Source: Paenibacillus sp. A3
GTDB taxonomy: Bacteria; Bacillota; Bacilli; Paenibacillales; NBRC-103111
NCBI RefSeq assembly: GCF_001399685.1
Contig: NZ_JTHN01000153.1
Span: 1 to 64,000 of the forward strand
Length of the DNA: 64,000 nucleotides
Direction: 5' to 3'
Each line of letters begins with the position of its first letter. The stretch's first letter is position 1. A program made the position numbers and the translations under genes. The notes under the pieces were generated by a model. It saw nothing but the letters and a program-made list of their open reading frames with translations. It had not been told where the DNA came from and did not search any database. This document shows, piece by piece, positions 32,685 through 40,763 of the stretch.

Positions 32685-33821
32685 TTACACAAGAGCTTTC
32701 CGCTGGCCGAAATCGACATCTTTATAATACGTATCGACGACCAGAAGATTCGGTCCGCAGCAGTTGGCCGCCGGACAATGACAGTTTACGGTCTTGCTCA
32801 GACGATGATCTTTCCAGCGCGCGAATACTTGATCGAGCCGGTCCGCATGAATGTTGCCGAGCGCAGGCACATCCGCAAAGTCGGTGACGAAAACGTCGCC
32901 CGTGAACAGGTTCACGTTGAGGCGGTTGCGCCCGTCCGGGTCGTTGCGCACAGTTACGTTCGGCTCGCGGCGAAGACGTGTTACCAGCTCCCGGTCCTCC
33001 TCCAGCGGGCTGCAAGCATAAAACGGGAGCGTCCCGAACAGCATCCACAGATCACGGTCGCGGTCGTCGAGCAGCCGATGAATCGCAGCCCGGGTCTGAT
33101 CCAGCGTCAGCACCGGCAAATTGGAGGCGAAAGCGCTTGGATACATCGGGTGCACCTCATGGCGGCGGCATCCCATCTCTTGAATCAGCTTATGGATTCC
33201 GCTCAGCTTCCCGTGCGTCCGGTAATTGATCATCGATTCCGCTGAAACGAACATCCCGCCGCTGGCGAGCGCTTTCGCATTCTCGACCATCCGTTCATAT
33301 AATTTAGCCGCCGTCGTGGCGGAAACTCTTCGGTCTGTCCGGACAAACCCGACTTCGTAAAAATCGTCGGCGTTCAAATAGTTGAACGAAATATGCATCA
33401 CGTCGAGATAAGGAGCCATCGCTTCGTACCGCGAAAGGTCCAGCGTCACGTTGGAATTGATCTGCGAACGAACTCCCCGTTCCCGGGCGTAACGCAACAG
33501 GGGGACGATATACTCGCGCACCGTCTGCTCGTGATAGCTCGGTTCCCCGCCGGTGATGCTGATCGTCTCTAATCCCTCGACTTCATCCAGCCGCTTCAAG
33601 ATGACATTCAGCGGGATGCGCGGTCCTTCCGATACCATGAGCGATTCGCCGACGGCGCAGTGCTCGCAGCGCATGTTGCATAAATTCGTCACGGTCAGCT
33701 CGACGCTCGTCAATCGGTGTTCGCCATGCGTTTGCAAACAGCGCAGCGGGTCCCACGGATCGTATTCGGGCGTTATCTGGGGCAATACGGGCAAATCGTT
33801 GACGATTAAGCGATCGGACAT
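32685..33821 (-). CDS. yfkAB: Radical SAM / CxCxxxxC motif protein, YfkAB type
   Basis: 378 residues. The radical SAM cluster motif is CNMRCEHC at Cys48, Cys52 and Cys55, followed by TISITGGEPSYHEQTVREYI. Near the C-terminus CHCPAANCC gives exactly the CxCxxxxC pattern that defines YfkAB, probably an auxiliary Fe-S site. The reaction is unknown. B. subtilis yfkA and yfkB were annotated as two pieces of this one protein; here it is intact. The start is an ATG with a weak CAGGTG site. It lies downstream of an HxlR regulator in the same direction. It could depend on the suf operon of this window for cluster supply, as any Fe-S protein would. Confidence 0.92.
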   Translation of the reverse strand: MSDRLIVNDLPVLPQITPEYDPWDPLRCLQTHGEHRLTSVELTVTNLCNMRCEHCAVGESLMVSEGPRIPLNVILKRLDEVEGLETISITGGEPSYHEQTVREYIVPLLRYARERGVRSQINSNVTLDLSRYEAMAPYLDVMHISFNYLNADDFYEVGFVRTDRRVSATTAAKLYERMVENAKALASGGMFVSAESMINYRTHGKLSGIHKLIQEMGCRRHEVHPMYPSAFASNLPVLTLDQTRAAIHRLLDDRDRDLWMLFGTLPFYACSPLEEDRELVTRLRREPNVTVRNDPDGRNRLNVNLFTGDVFVTDFADVPALGNIHADRLDQVFARWKDHRLSKTVNCHCPAANCCGPNLLVVDTYYKDVDFGQRKALV

Positions 33822-33931
33822 GTTGTTTTTTCACACCTGACTTCTTTAAAAAGTAAAATCTAACAATAATATATTACCCATTGTATCGTAATACGATTGA
33901 AAAGAAAACCGACGTCCTGTCGCGCCGCACC

Positions 33932-34288
33932 TTACTCCCGCTGTTCGGAAAGGCCGATGCCGCGCGGCTTTCCCCATTTTCTTGCCCAATTTCCCATTTC
34001 CACAAGTATGGTTTGAAAGTCTTTGCCTTTATCCGTTAAGGAATATTCGACGGTTACCGGTACCGTAGGAAACACTTGACGACGGATAATCTCATGCTCC
34101 TCCAGATGACGCAAAATATCGGTCAGCGATTTGGTGCTGATATGGTCCAGATTGCGGCGCAATTGATTGAACCGCTGCGGACCTTTAAACAGTTGGCGGA
34201 GGACCAGGAACGACCATTTTCCTCCGAAAATTTGGAGCGCCTCCTCCACGGAAGCCATGCATTCCTCTTCGTTTGAAATTGGGTCCAC
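33932..34288 (-). CDS. HxlR-family winged-helix regulator
   Basis: 118 residues from a GTG with a very strong TAAGGAGGTGATC site, the full anti-Shine-Dalgarno complement. The fold signature is clear: ALQIFGGKWSFLVLRQLFKG, PQRFNQLRRNLDHISTKSLT, DILRHLEEHEIIRRQVFP and VEYSLTDKGKDF. HxlR proteins often respond to aldehydes, thiols or redox stress. A single Cys10 (EEECMASVEE) precedes the domain, the position used for redox sensing in the YodB/HypR group, so thiol sensing is possible. The next gene downstream is yfkAB, 110 bases away. Confidence 0.92.
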   Translation of the reverse strand: MDPISNEEECMASVEEALQIFGGKWSFLVLRQLFKGPQRFNQLRRNLDHISTKSLTDILRHLEEHEIIRRQVFPTVPVTVEYSLTDKGKDFQTILVEMGNWARKWGKPRGIGLSEQRE

Positions 34289-34414
34289 TCGATCACCTCC
34301 TTACGAAAGAGAAGTTAGTTTATAATTTAACATTATACTAAAAAATAAGCTATGCTTCAAATTAAAATCTAATTGTATACAGTCGTCCCTACTTTCCAAA
34401 CCATCGCCAACATC

Positions 34415-34441
34415 AAAAAAGACAGCTTCCGGGAAGCTGCC
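34415..34441 (-). terminator. Strong intrinsic terminator after the HD-GYP gene
   Basis: On the minus strand GGCAGCTTCC-C-GGAAGCTGTC forms a tight 10-pair hairpin (one G-T pair), followed by TTTTTT. It lies 17 bases past the stop. Confidence 0.85.
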
Positions 34442-34457
34442 TCTGCACGACTTGACA

Positions 34458-35552
34458 CTATATAGGTTTATAGTTGACGCCGGTAATCATGACCGACAGC
34501 ATTTTGGACAAATCGATTTCGGGCGTATCCTTCAGCTCCTGTCCCTCCGCATCCAGCAGCAGCCGCACGACCGGACGCTGAGGCACGTTCGCATTCAAAT
34601 CGACGACCACTCCCGTTTCACCCGTGTTTAGAGTCACGGTGATGCCGATCGGATAAATGGCGATTTTATCGCGGAACAATTCGATCTGCCGGGTTTCGTA
34701 CAAGGTGCCCGATCCGGCAAACAAAATTTCCATCGCCTGATGCGGAAGCATGGCGCTTCGGTACACGCGGTGGGTCGTCATGGCATCATAAGAATCGACC
34801 AAGCCGATCCAGCGCGCGTATTCGTGTATTTCCGAGCCCTTGAGTCCGCGCGGATACCCGCTGCCATCCAGTCTTTCGTGATGCTGAAATGCGCAGTGTG
34901 CGGCGAGCAACGGAATGTTGGGCTCGTCCTTCAGAAATTGAAAGCCGAATACCGTATGATGCTTAATCCGCTCATATTCGCTTTCCGACAGCTTTCCTTT
35001 TTTGCGCAGCAGTTCAAGCGGGATTTGAGTTTTGCCCACATCGTGGAGCAGCGCCCCCAGGCCGAGCGTCATCAGCTCTTCCCGGTCGTAGCCGTGCGCC
35101 ATGCCGAGCATCGTCGCATAAATGCACACATTAAGCGAATGCTGGAACAAATATTCGTCCATGAGGCTGATATTGGTCAGCATGATCATGGCATCCTTGT
35201 GCTGGCTCAAGTCGTCCAAAATCATGCTCATCATCCCGCGAAACGCTTTGCCGACCTGCATTTGGCCCACCAATTTGCGCTTGACCTGATCCTCCATCAT
35301 TTTGCGGAAGGACGTCCGGATCCCTGTAATCGCTTGGAGCCGCGTCTCTTCGCTAATGACATCTTGGACAATCAGATCCCGGGTTCGCGGATCGTCGATA
35401 TATACAAAATCCACGCCATGCTCGCCCAGGCGGGTAATAAGCGCCTGCGTTAATTCCACCCGCTCGCCCAGCAGCGTCAACCCGTCCGAGTTGTATATTT
35501 TTTTCCCAAGGCGCATGCCGGGTTTGACCATGCTCAGCGGAAGCAAACGCAT
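34458..35552 (-). CDS. HD-GYP domain phosphodiesterase (first of two)
   Basis: 364 residues from the ATG at 35550-35552; the site upstream is weak. Residues 1-60 form a small barrel (SMVKPGMRLGKKIYNSDGLT, GVDFVYIDDPRTRDL). The HD-GYP domain spans about 125-300: YLFQHSLNVCIYATMLGMAH, GALLHDVGKTQIPLELLRKK, then the extended signature HHERLDGSGYPRGLKGSEIH. The HD and GYP residues are intact, so hydrolysis of cyclic di-GMP is likely. A PilZ-unlike C-terminal segment (TVTLNTGETGVVVDLNANVP) resembles the end of the second HD-GYP protein at 40764-41834. It is upstream of a strong terminator. Confidence 0.9.
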   Translation of the reverse strand: MRLLPLSMVKPGMRLGKKIYNSDGLTLLGERVELTQALITRLGEHGVDFVYIDDPRTRDLIVQDVISEETRLQAITGIRTSFRKMMEDQVKRKLVGQMQVGKAFRGMMSMILDDLSQHKDAMIMLTNISLMDEYLFQHSLNVCIYATMLGMAHGYDREELMTLGLGALLHDVGKTQIPLELLRKKGKLSESEYERIKHHTVFGFQFLKDEPNIPLLAAHCAFQHHERLDGSGYPRGLKGSEIHEYARWIGLVDSYDAMTTHRVYRSAMLPHQAMEILFAGSGTLYETRQIELFRDKIAIYPIGITVTLNTGETGVVVDLNANVPQRPVVRLLLDAEGQELKDTPEIDLSKMLSVMITGVNYKPI

Positions 35553-35679
35553 CAACGAACCACGTCTTCTTTCTAAAGAAAAATTTAGAAAATACCGATA
35601 TGATTAAGCGTATCGAATTCGAATCAAAAGAGCAATATGTTTTTTCACGTTTTGACAAAATTTATATGAACATCGAACG

Positions 35680-35718
35680 AAAAAAGCCGGAAACAAGAGA
35701 ATATCCCCTATTTCCGGC
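35680..35718 (-). terminator. Intrinsic terminator after uppP
   Basis: GCCGGAAA and TTTCCGGC arms enclose a 16-base loop; on the minus strand TTTTTT follows. It lies 25 bases past the uppP stop. Confidence 0.8.
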
Positions 35719-35743
35719 AAAATATCGTCGAATTCCGAACAAG

Positions 35744-36550
35744 CTACCGCAGCACGAACATCCAGAACAGCGCGGCAGCGGCAAAGCGATAATACGCAAA
35801 ATACGACATGCTGAACTTTTGTACGAATTTGATGAACGTGACGACCGCGAGCAGCGCTACAACGAACGAAACGATGAAGCCGATGGCAAAAAATCCGACA
35901 TCTCCGGAAGAGAACGCATCGAGGTTTTTGATCAGCTCGTACCCGGTAGCGACGACCATGACGGGGATGGCGATAATAAACGTGAAGTCGGCGGCGGCAC
36001 CGCGGCTCGCCCCGGCCAGCATCCCTCCGGCGATCGTCGATCCCGAACGGGAGAAGCCAGGCCAAATCGAAATGATCTGCCATAGTCCGATGAAGAACGC
36101 CTGTTTGTACGTCAGTTCGTCGACATCGTGCGCCGTTACTTTCGGTTGGAATTTCTCCCCGATGATGAGCAGCACGCCGCCAAGGATCAGGCCGATAAGC
36201 ACGGTTTCCGGCGAGAAGAGGTAGGCTTTAATAAAGTCTTTCGTCAAATACGCAATCGCCAGCGTCGGCACGATCGCCAACATAATGTGCAGCAAGTTCA
36301 TCCCTTTGCCCGCTTTGGGCTTTTCCTTGCTGAGGCCGAACAGCCGCAAAATCCGCTTCCAGTATACGACGACCCCCGCCAGTATGGCGCCGAGCTGGAT
36401 GACGATCTCGAACGTTTTGATCAATTCATCCGTATCCGGAATTCCCAGCAGCGTGCTCGTCAAAATCATGTGGCCCGTGGACGAAACGGGCAAAAACTCC
36501 GTCAAGCCTTCCACGATGCCAATAATCACCGCTACCCACCAATCGTACAT
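35744..36550 (-). CDS. uppP: Undecaprenyl-diphosphatase (BacA/UppP)
   Basis: 268 residues, about eight membrane segments. Both active-site motifs are present: EGLTEFLPVSSTGHMIL near residues 14-30 and ISIWPGFSRSGSTIAGGMLA in the second half. The enzyme dephosphorylates undecaprenyl pyrophosphate outside the membrane to recycle the lipid carrier of peptidoglycan synthesis; extra copies confer bacitracin resistance. The ATG has TAGGAG six bases upstream. It stands as a single gene with its own terminator. Confidence 0.96.
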   Translation of the reverse strand: MYDWWVAVIIGIVEGLTEFLPVSSTGHMILTSTLLGIPDTDELIKTFEIVIQLGAILAGVVVYWKRILRLFGLSKEKPKAGKGMNLLHIMLAIVPTLAIAYLTKDFIKAYLFSPETVLIGLILGGVLLIIGEKFQPKVTAHDVDELTYKQAFFIGLWQIISIWPGFSRSGSTIAGGMLAGASRGAAADFTFIIAIPVMVVATGYELIKNLDAFSSGDVGFFAIGFIVSFVVALLAVVTFIKFVQKFSMSYFAYYRFAAAALFWMFVLR

Positions 36551-36647
36551 GCGTTACTCCTACTCTCTCCCTCGGATTGATCCAGTTCGTATCATGATTA
36601 GCTTTTTATATTCTAGCTCGTTTGCTGCGGTTTGTACACACCAGGAA

Positions 36648-38102
36648 TTAAGTAGCGTGCGGCGATTGTCCGACCGGGCGCCACCGCCGGGAAAAGCTGC
36701 GCTGAAGCGACGATTCGTCGCGAAGCTCCCGAAGCAGCACATCGCGCAAAAATTCCGGCAGGAAGAACTGCGGTTCCGCCCCTTCTCCAAGGGACGTGAA
36801 GCCCACCCGGAACGTAAACATGTCGATGGAGCCGACCAAATACTGCCGCTCCGCCTCCAGCGGCTGCCCGCCGACGTCCACGGCGCGAATCTTCGCATAA
36901 TCGGCCCCTTCCGGGTCGTATTGTACGGTGAGTCCGTCCACGCACAGCGTTCCGAGCACTTTGCCGCGAAAGCCGTAGCCGTACAGCGGTTTGTCCATGA
37001 ACTCGGGAAGCAGCGATTCCTCCAGCGCGCGAAGCAGCTGCGCCCCGGTCAGCTTCATCCGGCACGGGTTGATCGGCGACGGGCACAATTGAAGCAGCAT
37101 GCCGGCCGAGACCGGGCCTTGCGGCAGCCCGCCGAGCAGCTGTCCGGCATTGACCAGACCGATCTCGGCTCCCATCCACTGGCGCAATCCCCCGGCTAGC
37201 AAATTCCCGAGCGGCGATTCGCCATACCAATCGTACGGCATTTCGACAGGCAGGCGGACGACCTCTCGGTCCAATTCGGCGGCCGCACGAACGCCATACT
37301 GCCCGATCAGGCTGCGGATCTCCTCATCTTCCGGCTCGATAGCCACCGCTTGTACGGATGCCTCCGCACCCATCAGCTTCTGTTCGGCCGGGTCCCATTC
37401 CAGATCGACGACTCCGACGTATTGTCCGAATTTGCCCGTGGCGCAAACGAGCGTCCCGCCGATGCGCAGCGGTTCTTCCAGCAAGTGATGCGTGTGCCCG
37501 CCCAAAATCAGATCGATGCCCGGTACTTCGGCCGCCATGCGCTCGTCGTTGCGCAGCCCGAGATGGGACATGACGATGAGCACGTCCACCTGGGGACGAA
37601 GCTGCCGGACAAGAGGCGGCACGACGTCGAACGGCTCCCGCACGTCCCATCCGAGCAGATTGTAAAACTCGGGAAAGCAGGCGGTGACTCCGATCAGCCC
37701 GATGCGCACTCCCGCTTTGCGGACGATATGATATGGCACCGCCCATGGCGGCAGCGCTCCCGTTGCCGATGCCGGCAGGTTGCAGATGACGGTGGCGAAG
37801 CTCGCCTGCTGGCCGTACAGCTCGGAAAGCACGTCCTCCGTGTAGGACAATCCCTCATTGTTGCCGAGCGTGACCGCTTCATACCCGGATGCATTCAGCA
37901 CCGCGATGTTCGTCCGGCCGTCCGTCCCTTCGGTTTCCGGGCGCATCCGGTCGATATGATCCCCGATATCGAGCGTAAGCGTCCGCTCTTCTCCGGCTTC
38001 CGCGCGAAGCCTCCGCAGGGCGGAGGCGATGCGGGGCATTTGTTCAAAGTGGCTGTGGATATCGTTCGTATGAAGGACGCGCAGCCTCATTCGTTCGATC
38101 AC
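36648..38102 (-). CDS. Metallophosphoesterase, 5'-nucleotidase family (YunD-like)
   Basis: 484 residues from a GTG with GGAAGGTG upstream; a TTG six codons earlier has no site. The two-metal phosphoesterase motifs are all there: VLHTNDIHSHFEQ, LTLDIGDHIDR, AVTLGNNEGLSY, IVMSHLGL and ILGGHTHHLLEEPL. A C-terminal 5'-nucleotidase domain (about 290-470; MPYDWYGESPLGNLLAGGLR, GFRGKVLGTLCVDGLTVQYD) follows. Unlike most secreted family members it has no signal peptide, as in B. subtilis YunD, so it should act on cytosolic nucleotides or similar phosphoesters. The neighbour upstream is the short sulfite-oxidase-fold gene, 49 bases away. Confidence 0.9.
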   Translation of the reverse strand: MIERMRLRVLHTNDIHSHFEQMPRIASALRRLRAEAGEERTLTLDIGDHIDRMRPETEGTDGRTNIAVLNASGYEAVTLGNNEGLSYTEDVLSELYGQQASFATVICNLPASATGALPPWAVPYHIVRKAGVRIGLIGVTACFPEFYNLLGWDVREPFDVVPPLVRQLRPQVDVLIVMSHLGLRNDERMAAEVPGIDLILGGHTHHLLEEPLRIGGTLVCATGKFGQYVGVVDLEWDPAEQKLMGAEASVQAVAIEPEDEEIRSLIGQYGVRAAAELDREVVRLPVEMPYDWYGESPLGNLLAGGLRQWMGAEIGLVNAGQLLGGLPQGPVSAGMLLQLCPSPINPCRMKLTGAQLLRALEESLLPEFMDKPLYGYGFRGKVLGTLCVDGLTVQYDPEGADYAKIRAVDVGGQPLEAERQYLVGSIDMFTFRVGFTSLGEGAEPQFFLPEFLRDVLLRELRDESSLQRSFSRRWRPVGQSPHAT

Positions 38103-38150
38103 AAAGGCACCTTCCTTCAAGTAGCGAGTAGATGAACGGAGCGCGTGCTG

Positions 38151-38618
38151 TCAAGAACGTGGCTTGAACAGCTGCTCCGGTGTTATCGTATTTTTGAACC
38201 CGTACGTCGCCGCTTTTTCCGCGGCCTCTTCATCGTAGAGAATCCGGATCCGCACGATGCTTTTCACATTGAGGCATTCGCTGCTTCCGTCCGGAACGTA
38301 CAAGCGGATCGGATACCCTTTGGCCAATGGGCTGCCATCTTCCTGTTCGTAGAGCACCAGGGCTTGCTTTAACTCGCTCCAAGGAATGCCCGCTTGAAAT
38401 TCGTCCGCTCCTTCGACCTCCAGACGGGTCGGGGTCCGTCCCGGCTCCGCCTGCTGCGCTTGGACCCAAGCTTCGTACCACGCCAGCCAGTCGAACGCAT
38501 TTCCCGTGACGCCGTTCACCCGCTCCTGTACCGGAAACCTCCGCGGAGCGATGGCCGCCAGCTCGCTTACGGTATACCGGATGCGGCCGACGTACTCATC
38601 TGCGATTTCTATAGTCAT
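38151..38618 (-). CDS. Short protein with sulfite-oxidase-type molybdopterin-binding fold (degenerate)
   Basis: 155 residues from an ATG behind GATGGAGGCG. The parts VTGNAFDWLAWYEAWVQAQQ, FQAGIPWSELKQALVLYEQE and GSPLAKGYPIRLYVPDGSSE, with CLNVKSIVRIRI at the end, follow the strand order of the oxidoreductase molybdopterin-binding domain. In catalytic members the last stretch reads PLP..G.PlR...P...G...vKW. The N-terminal portion that carries the molybdenum-ligand Cys is absent, so it is probably not a redox enzyme. The divergent gene 200 bases away makes molybdopterin, which supports a cofactor link. The family call is by pattern only. Confidence 0.65.
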   Translation of the reverse strand: MTIEIADEYVGRIRYTVSELAAIAPRRFPVQERVNGVTGNAFDWLAWYEAWVQAQQAEPGRTPTRLEVEGADEFQAGIPWSELKQALVLYEQEDGSPLAKGYPIRLYVPDGSSECLNVKSIVRIRILYDEEAAEKAATYGFKNTITPEQLFKPRS

Positions 38619-38682
38619 GCTACGCCTCCATCTCCCCTCGAAACATCACCAACCATTATATCATTTTTCGCTAAAAATATGG

Positions 38683-38818
38683 TATGCTGAAACTTAAAAG
38701 AACAGCCCGCAAAAGCCGGTGAATCACGAGCTTGGCAGCGGCCGGAGCAGCAATCCGCCACACAGAAGCCTCATTCGCCGGACTTCGAAAGGCCGCTAAA
38801 ACGAAGGAGTAGACAATC
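38683..38818 (+). promoter_or_regulatory. Promoter and structured 5' leader of the MoaD-MoaE gene
   Basis: TATGCT (38683-38688) is a fair -10 in an AT-rich patch. The leader to 38818 contains CCGGTGAAT and ATTCGCCGG, which pair over nine bases and enclose about 50 GC-rich bases with smaller stems. A long, structured leader before a molybdopterin gene suggests cis regulation, but I cannot match it to the Moco riboswitch from memory. Confidence 0.3.
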
Positions 38819-39535
38819 ATGAAGCTGAAGCTGCTGCTTTTCGCCGGATTGGCCGAGCATTTCGGTTCCCCGGTACTGGAGCTGGACATAGAACAAGACG
38901 GGCTGACGCCGCCGGAGCTCAAAGCCCTGCTGGCCGCCCGCTACCCCGCGGCATCGGACGTGCTTAAGCAAGCGTTCGTCGCGGTGAATCAGCAGTACGC
39001 GGACGATGCGGTCCGCATCACCGGGCAGGACGAAGTAGCGCTCATCCCGCCGGTTTCCGGCGGCGAGCCGGAGCCCTACGCCATCACCCGCGATCCGATT
39101 ATTGCCGATGAGGTGACGGCCAAAGCATTGCATCCGGACCATGGCGCGACGCTGGCATTTGTCGGCACTACCCGGGAGTTTACCCATGGCAAAAGGACCA
39201 CGATGCTGGAATACGAAGCCTACGAGCCGATGGCGCTGAAAACGATGCGTCAAATCGGCGACGAGCTGTCCTCGCGCTGGCCGGGTACGCGGCTCGCGAT
39301 TACGCACAGGCTCGGTACGGTGCCCGTAGGCGACACGAGCGTCGTCATTGCCGTGTCTTCCCCGCACCGCGACTCCGCCTATGAAGCGAGCCGGTATGCC
39401 ATCGAGCGGCTGAAGCAGATTGTGCCGATCTGGAAGAAGGAAATATGGGAGGACGGCTCGGAGTGGAAGGGACATCAGCAAGGCCCCTGGAATCCTGCAG
39501 CCGGTCTTCCGCAAGAAGGAGAGTCGTTAGCATGA
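38819..39535 (+). CDS. Molybdopterin synthase as a MoaD-MoaE fusion
   Basis: 238 residues from an ATG with GAAGGAG upstream. Residues 1-82 are a ubiquitin-like MoaD (LKLLLFAGLAEHFGSP, FVAVNQQYADDAVRITGQDE, VALIPPVSGG) ending in Gly81-Gly82. Residues 87-225 are MoaE (YAITRDPIIADEVTAKALHP, GATLAFVGTTREFTHGKRT, the substrate-site Lys in VPIWKKEIWEDGSEWKG). The synthase normally consists of separate subunits and converts precursor Z to molybdopterin using a thiocarboxylate on the C-terminal Gly of MoaD. Here that Gly is internal, so proteolytic release would be needed, as reported for mycobacterial MoaX. The next gene, a MoaD-activating enzyme, overlaps by 4 bases (ATGA). Confidence 0.92.
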   Translation: MKLKLLLFAGLAEHFGSPVLELDIEQDGLTPPELKALLAARYPAASDVLKQAFVAVNQQYADDAVRITGQDEVALIPPVSGGEPEPYAITRDPIIADEVTAKALHPDHGATLAFVGTTREFTHGKRTTMLEYEAYEPMALKTMRQIGDELSSRWPGTRLAITHRLGTVPVGDTSVVIAVSSPHRDSAYEASRYAIERLKQIVPIWKKEIWEDGSEWKGHQQGPWNPAAGLPQEGESLA

Positions 39536-40608
39536 ACGTATCCGACAGCATGACGGAGCAGGAGAACGTACACGTTGCGGATCGGGAACGGTATTCGCGC
39601 CAGATGCTGTTCGCCCCCATTGGCGAAGCCGGCCAAGCCAAGCTGCTGCAAGCCCGCGTCGCCATCGTGGGCATGGGCGCGCTCGGCACGGTGCTCGCCA
39701 ATCATATGGTGCGCGCCGGCATCGGCTTCGTGCGCCTGATTGACCGCGACTTCGTCGAGCGAAGCAATCTGCAGCGGCAGATGCTTTACGACGAAGCGGA
39801 CGCGGCCGGCTCCGCGCCCAAAGCGGAAGCGGCTGCCGCCCGGCTGGGCGCGGCGAACTCCGGCGTTGTCATCGAGCCGGTCGTGGCCGACTTGAACTTC
39901 GCCAATGCCGAGCAATTGCTGGCTGACGTTCAGCTTATCCTGGACGGTACGGATAATTTTGCGGTGCGCTTTTTAATTAACGACGTCAGCGTCAAGCACG
40001 GAATTCCGTGGATCTACGGCGGCGCCGTAAGCTCCCGCGGCGTCTCGCACACCGTCATTCCCGGCGAAACGCCTTGTCTGCGGTGCTTGTTCGACCAACC
40101 GCCGGCCCGGGGCACGACGGAGACATGCGATACGGCAGGGGTGATCGGATCGATCATTCATACGGTCGCCTCCCACCAAGCGGCCGAAGCGCTGAAGCTG
40201 CTTGTGGGGGCCCATCAGCAGTTAAATCGCAAAATGGTCCACTGGGACCTTTGGTACAACCAATACGCCGCGATCGACGTATCAAAAGCCCGCAAAGCGG
40301 ATTGCCCCTGCTGCGCAGCTCGTCAATTCGAATACCTGGATGCTTCGCTGGAGGAAGATACGATCCAGACGCTGTGCGGCCGGAATTCCGTCCAAATCCA
40401 GCCCGTTTCCCCTGCCGCGCTATCTTTGGAAGAATGGGCGGAACGGCTTCAGCCGCTTGGACGGGTCGAGAAAAATCCGTTTCTCCTCAAGCTTCATTTG
40501 GACGAAGCGTTGACTTTAGTGCTTTTCCCGGACGGCCGGATGATCGTACAGGGCACCGAAGACCCTACCGTGGCCAAAAGCTTGTACAGCCGCTATATCG
40601 GAATGTAA
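39532..40608 (+). CDS. MoeB/ThiF-family adenylyltransferase
   Basis: 358 residues from the ATG that overlaps the MoaD-MoaE stop; GAAGGAGAG precedes it. The E1-like nucleotide-binding motif VAIVGMGALGTVLANHMVRA, SNLQRQMLYDE and LILDGTDNFAVRFLINDVSV are followed by the two zinc CxxC pairs (CLRCLF and CPCCA) and the catalytic Cys in GTTETCDTAGVIGSIIH. It adenylates the C-terminal Gly of a MoaD- or ThiS-type carrier. Its coupling to the fusion gene argues that this carrier is MoaD. The last 80 residues (TIQTLCGRNSVQIQPVSPAA) form an extra domain seen in many Bacillota members. Confidence 0.93.
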   Translation: MNVSDSMTEQENVHVADRERYSRQMLFAPIGEAGQAKLLQARVAIVGMGALGTVLANHMVRAGIGFVRLIDRDFVERSNLQRQMLYDEADAAGSAPKAEAAAARLGAANSGVVIEPVVADLNFANAEQLLADVQLILDGTDNFAVRFLINDVSVKHGIPWIYGGAVSSRGVSHTVIPGETPCLRCLFDQPPARGTTETCDTAGVIGSIIHTVASHQAAEALKLLVGAHQQLNRKMVHWDLWYNQYAAIDVSKARKADCPCCAARQFEYLDASLEEDTIQTLCGRNSVQIQPVSPAALSLEEWAERLQPLGRVEKNPFLLKLHLDEALTLVLFPDGRMIVQGTEDPTVAKSLYSRYIGM

Positions 40609-40763
40609 TTATTACAAAATAGATTAAATATTAATTAATTTTTACCTTTTATTCGACAAAATTCGAGTACTTCGGGTTCATTTTCCTGTTATCATGAGAC
40701 AAAAGGGACAACTTTTACATATCGGTAAACGTCCCGTGACCCCAGGACAGAGGTGAACCCGTT

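Noticed and set aside
33885-33897. ATCGT-AAT-ACGAT palindrome upstream of yfkAB as an HxlR operator
   Set aside because: It is short, single, and in an AT-rich stretch; the match is not stronger than chance.
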